64,000 bases of DNA from CAWJMN01 sp963844055. GTDB taxonomy: Bacteria; Planctomycetota; Planctomycetia; Pirellulales; Pirellulaceae. The notes beneath the pieces were generated by a model. It was given only the letters and a program-made list of their open reading frames with translations, had not been told where the DNA came from and did no database searches. Below, one piece after another: positions 62,778 to 64,000 of the stretch (position 1 is the first letter of the stretch; every line of letters starts with the position of its first letter). A program made the position numbers and the translations under genes. The stretch spans positions 2,294,001-2,358,000 of the forward strand of contig CAWJMN010000001.1 in NCBI GenBank assembly GCA_963844055.1, written 5' to 3'.

Positions 62778-64000
62778 ATGTCCGACAGTCTTTTGCAGCG
62801 TAGTGTTACAACTGCCGTAGCGCGCAACCTTGCCGATACGACCAAGACATCGCCAAAAATGATGTCGATCACTCCGCGCTGGCTGCTCAGCCTGTTGCCG
62901 TGGGTGCAGATTGAGGGAGGAACCTACCGAGTCAATCGGACGAAGGTCGAGCTTAGCAAGGCGGATCGGATCGAAGTTGACCTGTCCGGGGGCGTAGAGT
63001 CGTTTCCTGCCAGTGCACTTCGATCCGTGCCACTGTTTTCGCAGTTGCCGGAAGTGGTGCTAACTCGGATGGTGAACCGCTTCAAGTCGGAAGAGGTTTC
63101 CCTGGGTAATAAGCTGATGGTGGAAGGTGAGGACCTCAATAAGTTCTTCATCATCGCGCAAGGCCAAGTTGAAGTCCTCAGCAAAGGGGTTCATGGCAGC
63201 GATTTGCGGATTGCGCTGCTATCGGAAGGGGAGTTTTTTGGCGAAACCGATCTCGTTTCGGACAAGCCCTCGGGCGTTACGGTTCGCACGACGACGCCGT
63301 GCGTGCTACTGACGCTTTCCCGTAAAGACTTAGATGCCGTTCTAGATGATGTGCCTAGCCTGCGTGATGAGTTCAAGGCGGCTATCGCGCGGCACATGGA
63401 ATTGCGGTCCACGGTCAATCGCTACGGTGAACGCAATATTGACTTGGTTTCTGGGTTTGCAGAAAACGTCGAAATCCCTGAGACGTTTGTCGACTACTCC
63501 GAGAATCCGCGCGAGTATTCGCTGTCAGCGGTGCAGACCGTGGTGCGTGTCCATTCTCGCGTTTCCGATCTTTACAACGGTCCGTTTGACCAACTGCAAG
63601 AGCAGATGCGTCTGACCATTGAAGGGATCAAGGAGCGGCAAGAATGGGAGTTGATCAACAGCAAAAAGTTTGGGCTGATTCATTCCGTTGATCCTGCCAT
63701 GCGGATTAGCACACGATATGGCGCCCCGACTCCGGATGATTTGGATGATCTGTTGGCACTCGTTTGGAAGAAGCCAGCGATGTTCTTGGCACATCCCAAA
63801 GCGATCGCTGCCTTCGAGCGAGAGTGCACTTGGCGTGGCGTGCCTCCGGTGACGACGAATTTGTATGGGACGCCGGTCATCACCTGGCGTGGCGTGCCGC
63901 TCATCCCCTGTGACAAGCTGGAAATCAAGAGTCGCTATCACTCGAACCAGTGGTTTGGCACCACAAGTATTCTGCTGCTGCGAGTGGGTGAAGCGGATCA
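62778..64000 (+). CDS. Family 2B encapsulin shell protein with cyclic-nucleotide-binding-like domain, cut by window edge
   Basis: Residues 1-60 and about 235 onward match the SrpI-type encapsulin shell (TKTSPKMMSITPRWL, ETFVDYSENPREY, RYGAPTPDDLDDLL and RGVPPVTTNLYG segments). Between them, residues ~85-205 form a cNMP-binding-like domain (FFIIAQGQVEVL, EGEFFGETDLVSDK). Its phosphate-cassette position reads PSGVTV instead of the PRAATV type, so the cyclic-phosphate Arg is missing. Family 2 shells self-assemble into protein compartments, and SrpI-type shells package cysteine desulfurase. The gene starts at ATG 62778 with GAGGT upstream, 48 bp after cysK, and the open frame runs to base 64000. 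Confidence 0.93.
   Translation, partial: MSDSLLQRSVTTAVARNLADTTKTSPKMMSITPRWLLSLLPWVQIEGGTYRVNRTKVELSKADRIEVDLSGGVESFPASALRSVPLFSQLPEVVLTRMVNRFKSEEVSLGNKLMVEGEDLNKFFIIAQGQVEVLSKGVHGSDLRIALLSEGEFFGETDLVSDKPSGVTVRTTTPCVLLTLSRKDLDAVLDDVPSLRDEFKAAIARHMELRSTVNRYGERNIDLVSGFAENVEIPETFVDYSENPREYSLSAVQTVVRVHSRVSDLYNGPFDQLQEQMRLTIEGIKERQEWELINSKKFGLIHSVDPAMRISTRYGAPTPDDLDDLLALVWKKPAMFLAHPKAIAAFERECTWRGVPPVTTNLYGTPVITWRGVPLIPCDKLEIKSRYHSNQWFGTTSILLLRVGEAD

Noticed and set aside
1..64000. CRISPR array
   Set aside because: No run of three or more regularly spaced direct repeats was seen in any part of the window.
1..64000. Insertion sequences or transposase genes
   Set aside because: No transposase, integrase or IS-type ends with target duplication were recognised. 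The palindrome at 41.5 kb is the only candidate mobile repeat.

Overview
The window looks like a planctomycete chromosome, probably Pirellulales-like. The evidence is gene content: DUF1501 and DUF1549/DUF1553 proteins, a PVC-type dehydrogenase/HEAT/cytochrome c protein, Gfo/Idh/MocA oxidoreductases with Tat signals, a BBP7-type outer-membrane barrel, a ceramidase-like hydrolase and many exported proteins without close relatives. Base composition is mid-50s % GC by eye, except an AT-richer defence block at 36.5-39.4 kb.

Layout. 1-13.5 kb (minus strand): a type IV pilus/type II secretion-like locus, read pseudopilins, GspK/PilX-like protein, PilM, PilN, PilO, PilP-like protein, secretin, then a sensor kinase, response regulator, STAS protein and the PilB/GspE ATPase (cut by the window edge). 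14-20 kb: a coiled-coil membrane protein, tRNA-Lys(TTT), a HEAT-repeat protein and a TatD-like hydrolase. 20-28 kb (minus): alaS, an S1C protease, recA, thpR and a PfkB-type kinase. 28-34.2 kb (plus): a very long NPCBM/trypsin-like/PDZ protein and a run of small immunity-like or secreted genes. 34.4-36.4 kb: an alpha/beta-hydrolase plus SGNH fusion. 36.5-39.4 kb (minus): DUF262, HEPN nuclease and cytosine-5 methyltransferase, a predicted defence island. 40.4-54 kb: barrel, PVC dehydrogenase, ceramidase-like protein, GNAT, DUF1501, phosphofructokinase, ArsR plus copper-storage protein, an enolase-superfamily dehydratase and a duplicated metallopeptidase-like protein. 54-61.6 kb (plus): PAS-AraC regulator, two Gfo/Idh/MocA proteins, DUF1549/1553, DUF1501 and WD40. 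61.8-64 kb (plus): cysK followed by a family 2B encapsulin shell gene that runs off the window.

The strongest unexplained signal is a set of broken reading frames. Nine genes carry ten frame changes. In four of them (response regulator, pilO, HEAT protein, HEPN nuclease) one extra A sits at the same place, CTS-A-GCA (S = C or G), and skipping that A restores a family-like protein. In the HEPN gene the restored frame supplies the catalytic RNxxxH histidine and ends exactly against the start codon of the methyltransferase gene. Programmed +1 frameshifting, templated insertion into a GCTNAGC palindrome, and a context-specific sequencing error all remain possible.

Other points worth attention are the cysK-encapsulin pair (sulfur metabolism, cNMP-domain shell), the HEPN-DUF262-Dcm island, a terminator-like hairpin in the leader of the pseudopilin operon, and a 130-bp palindromic element at 41.5 kb.
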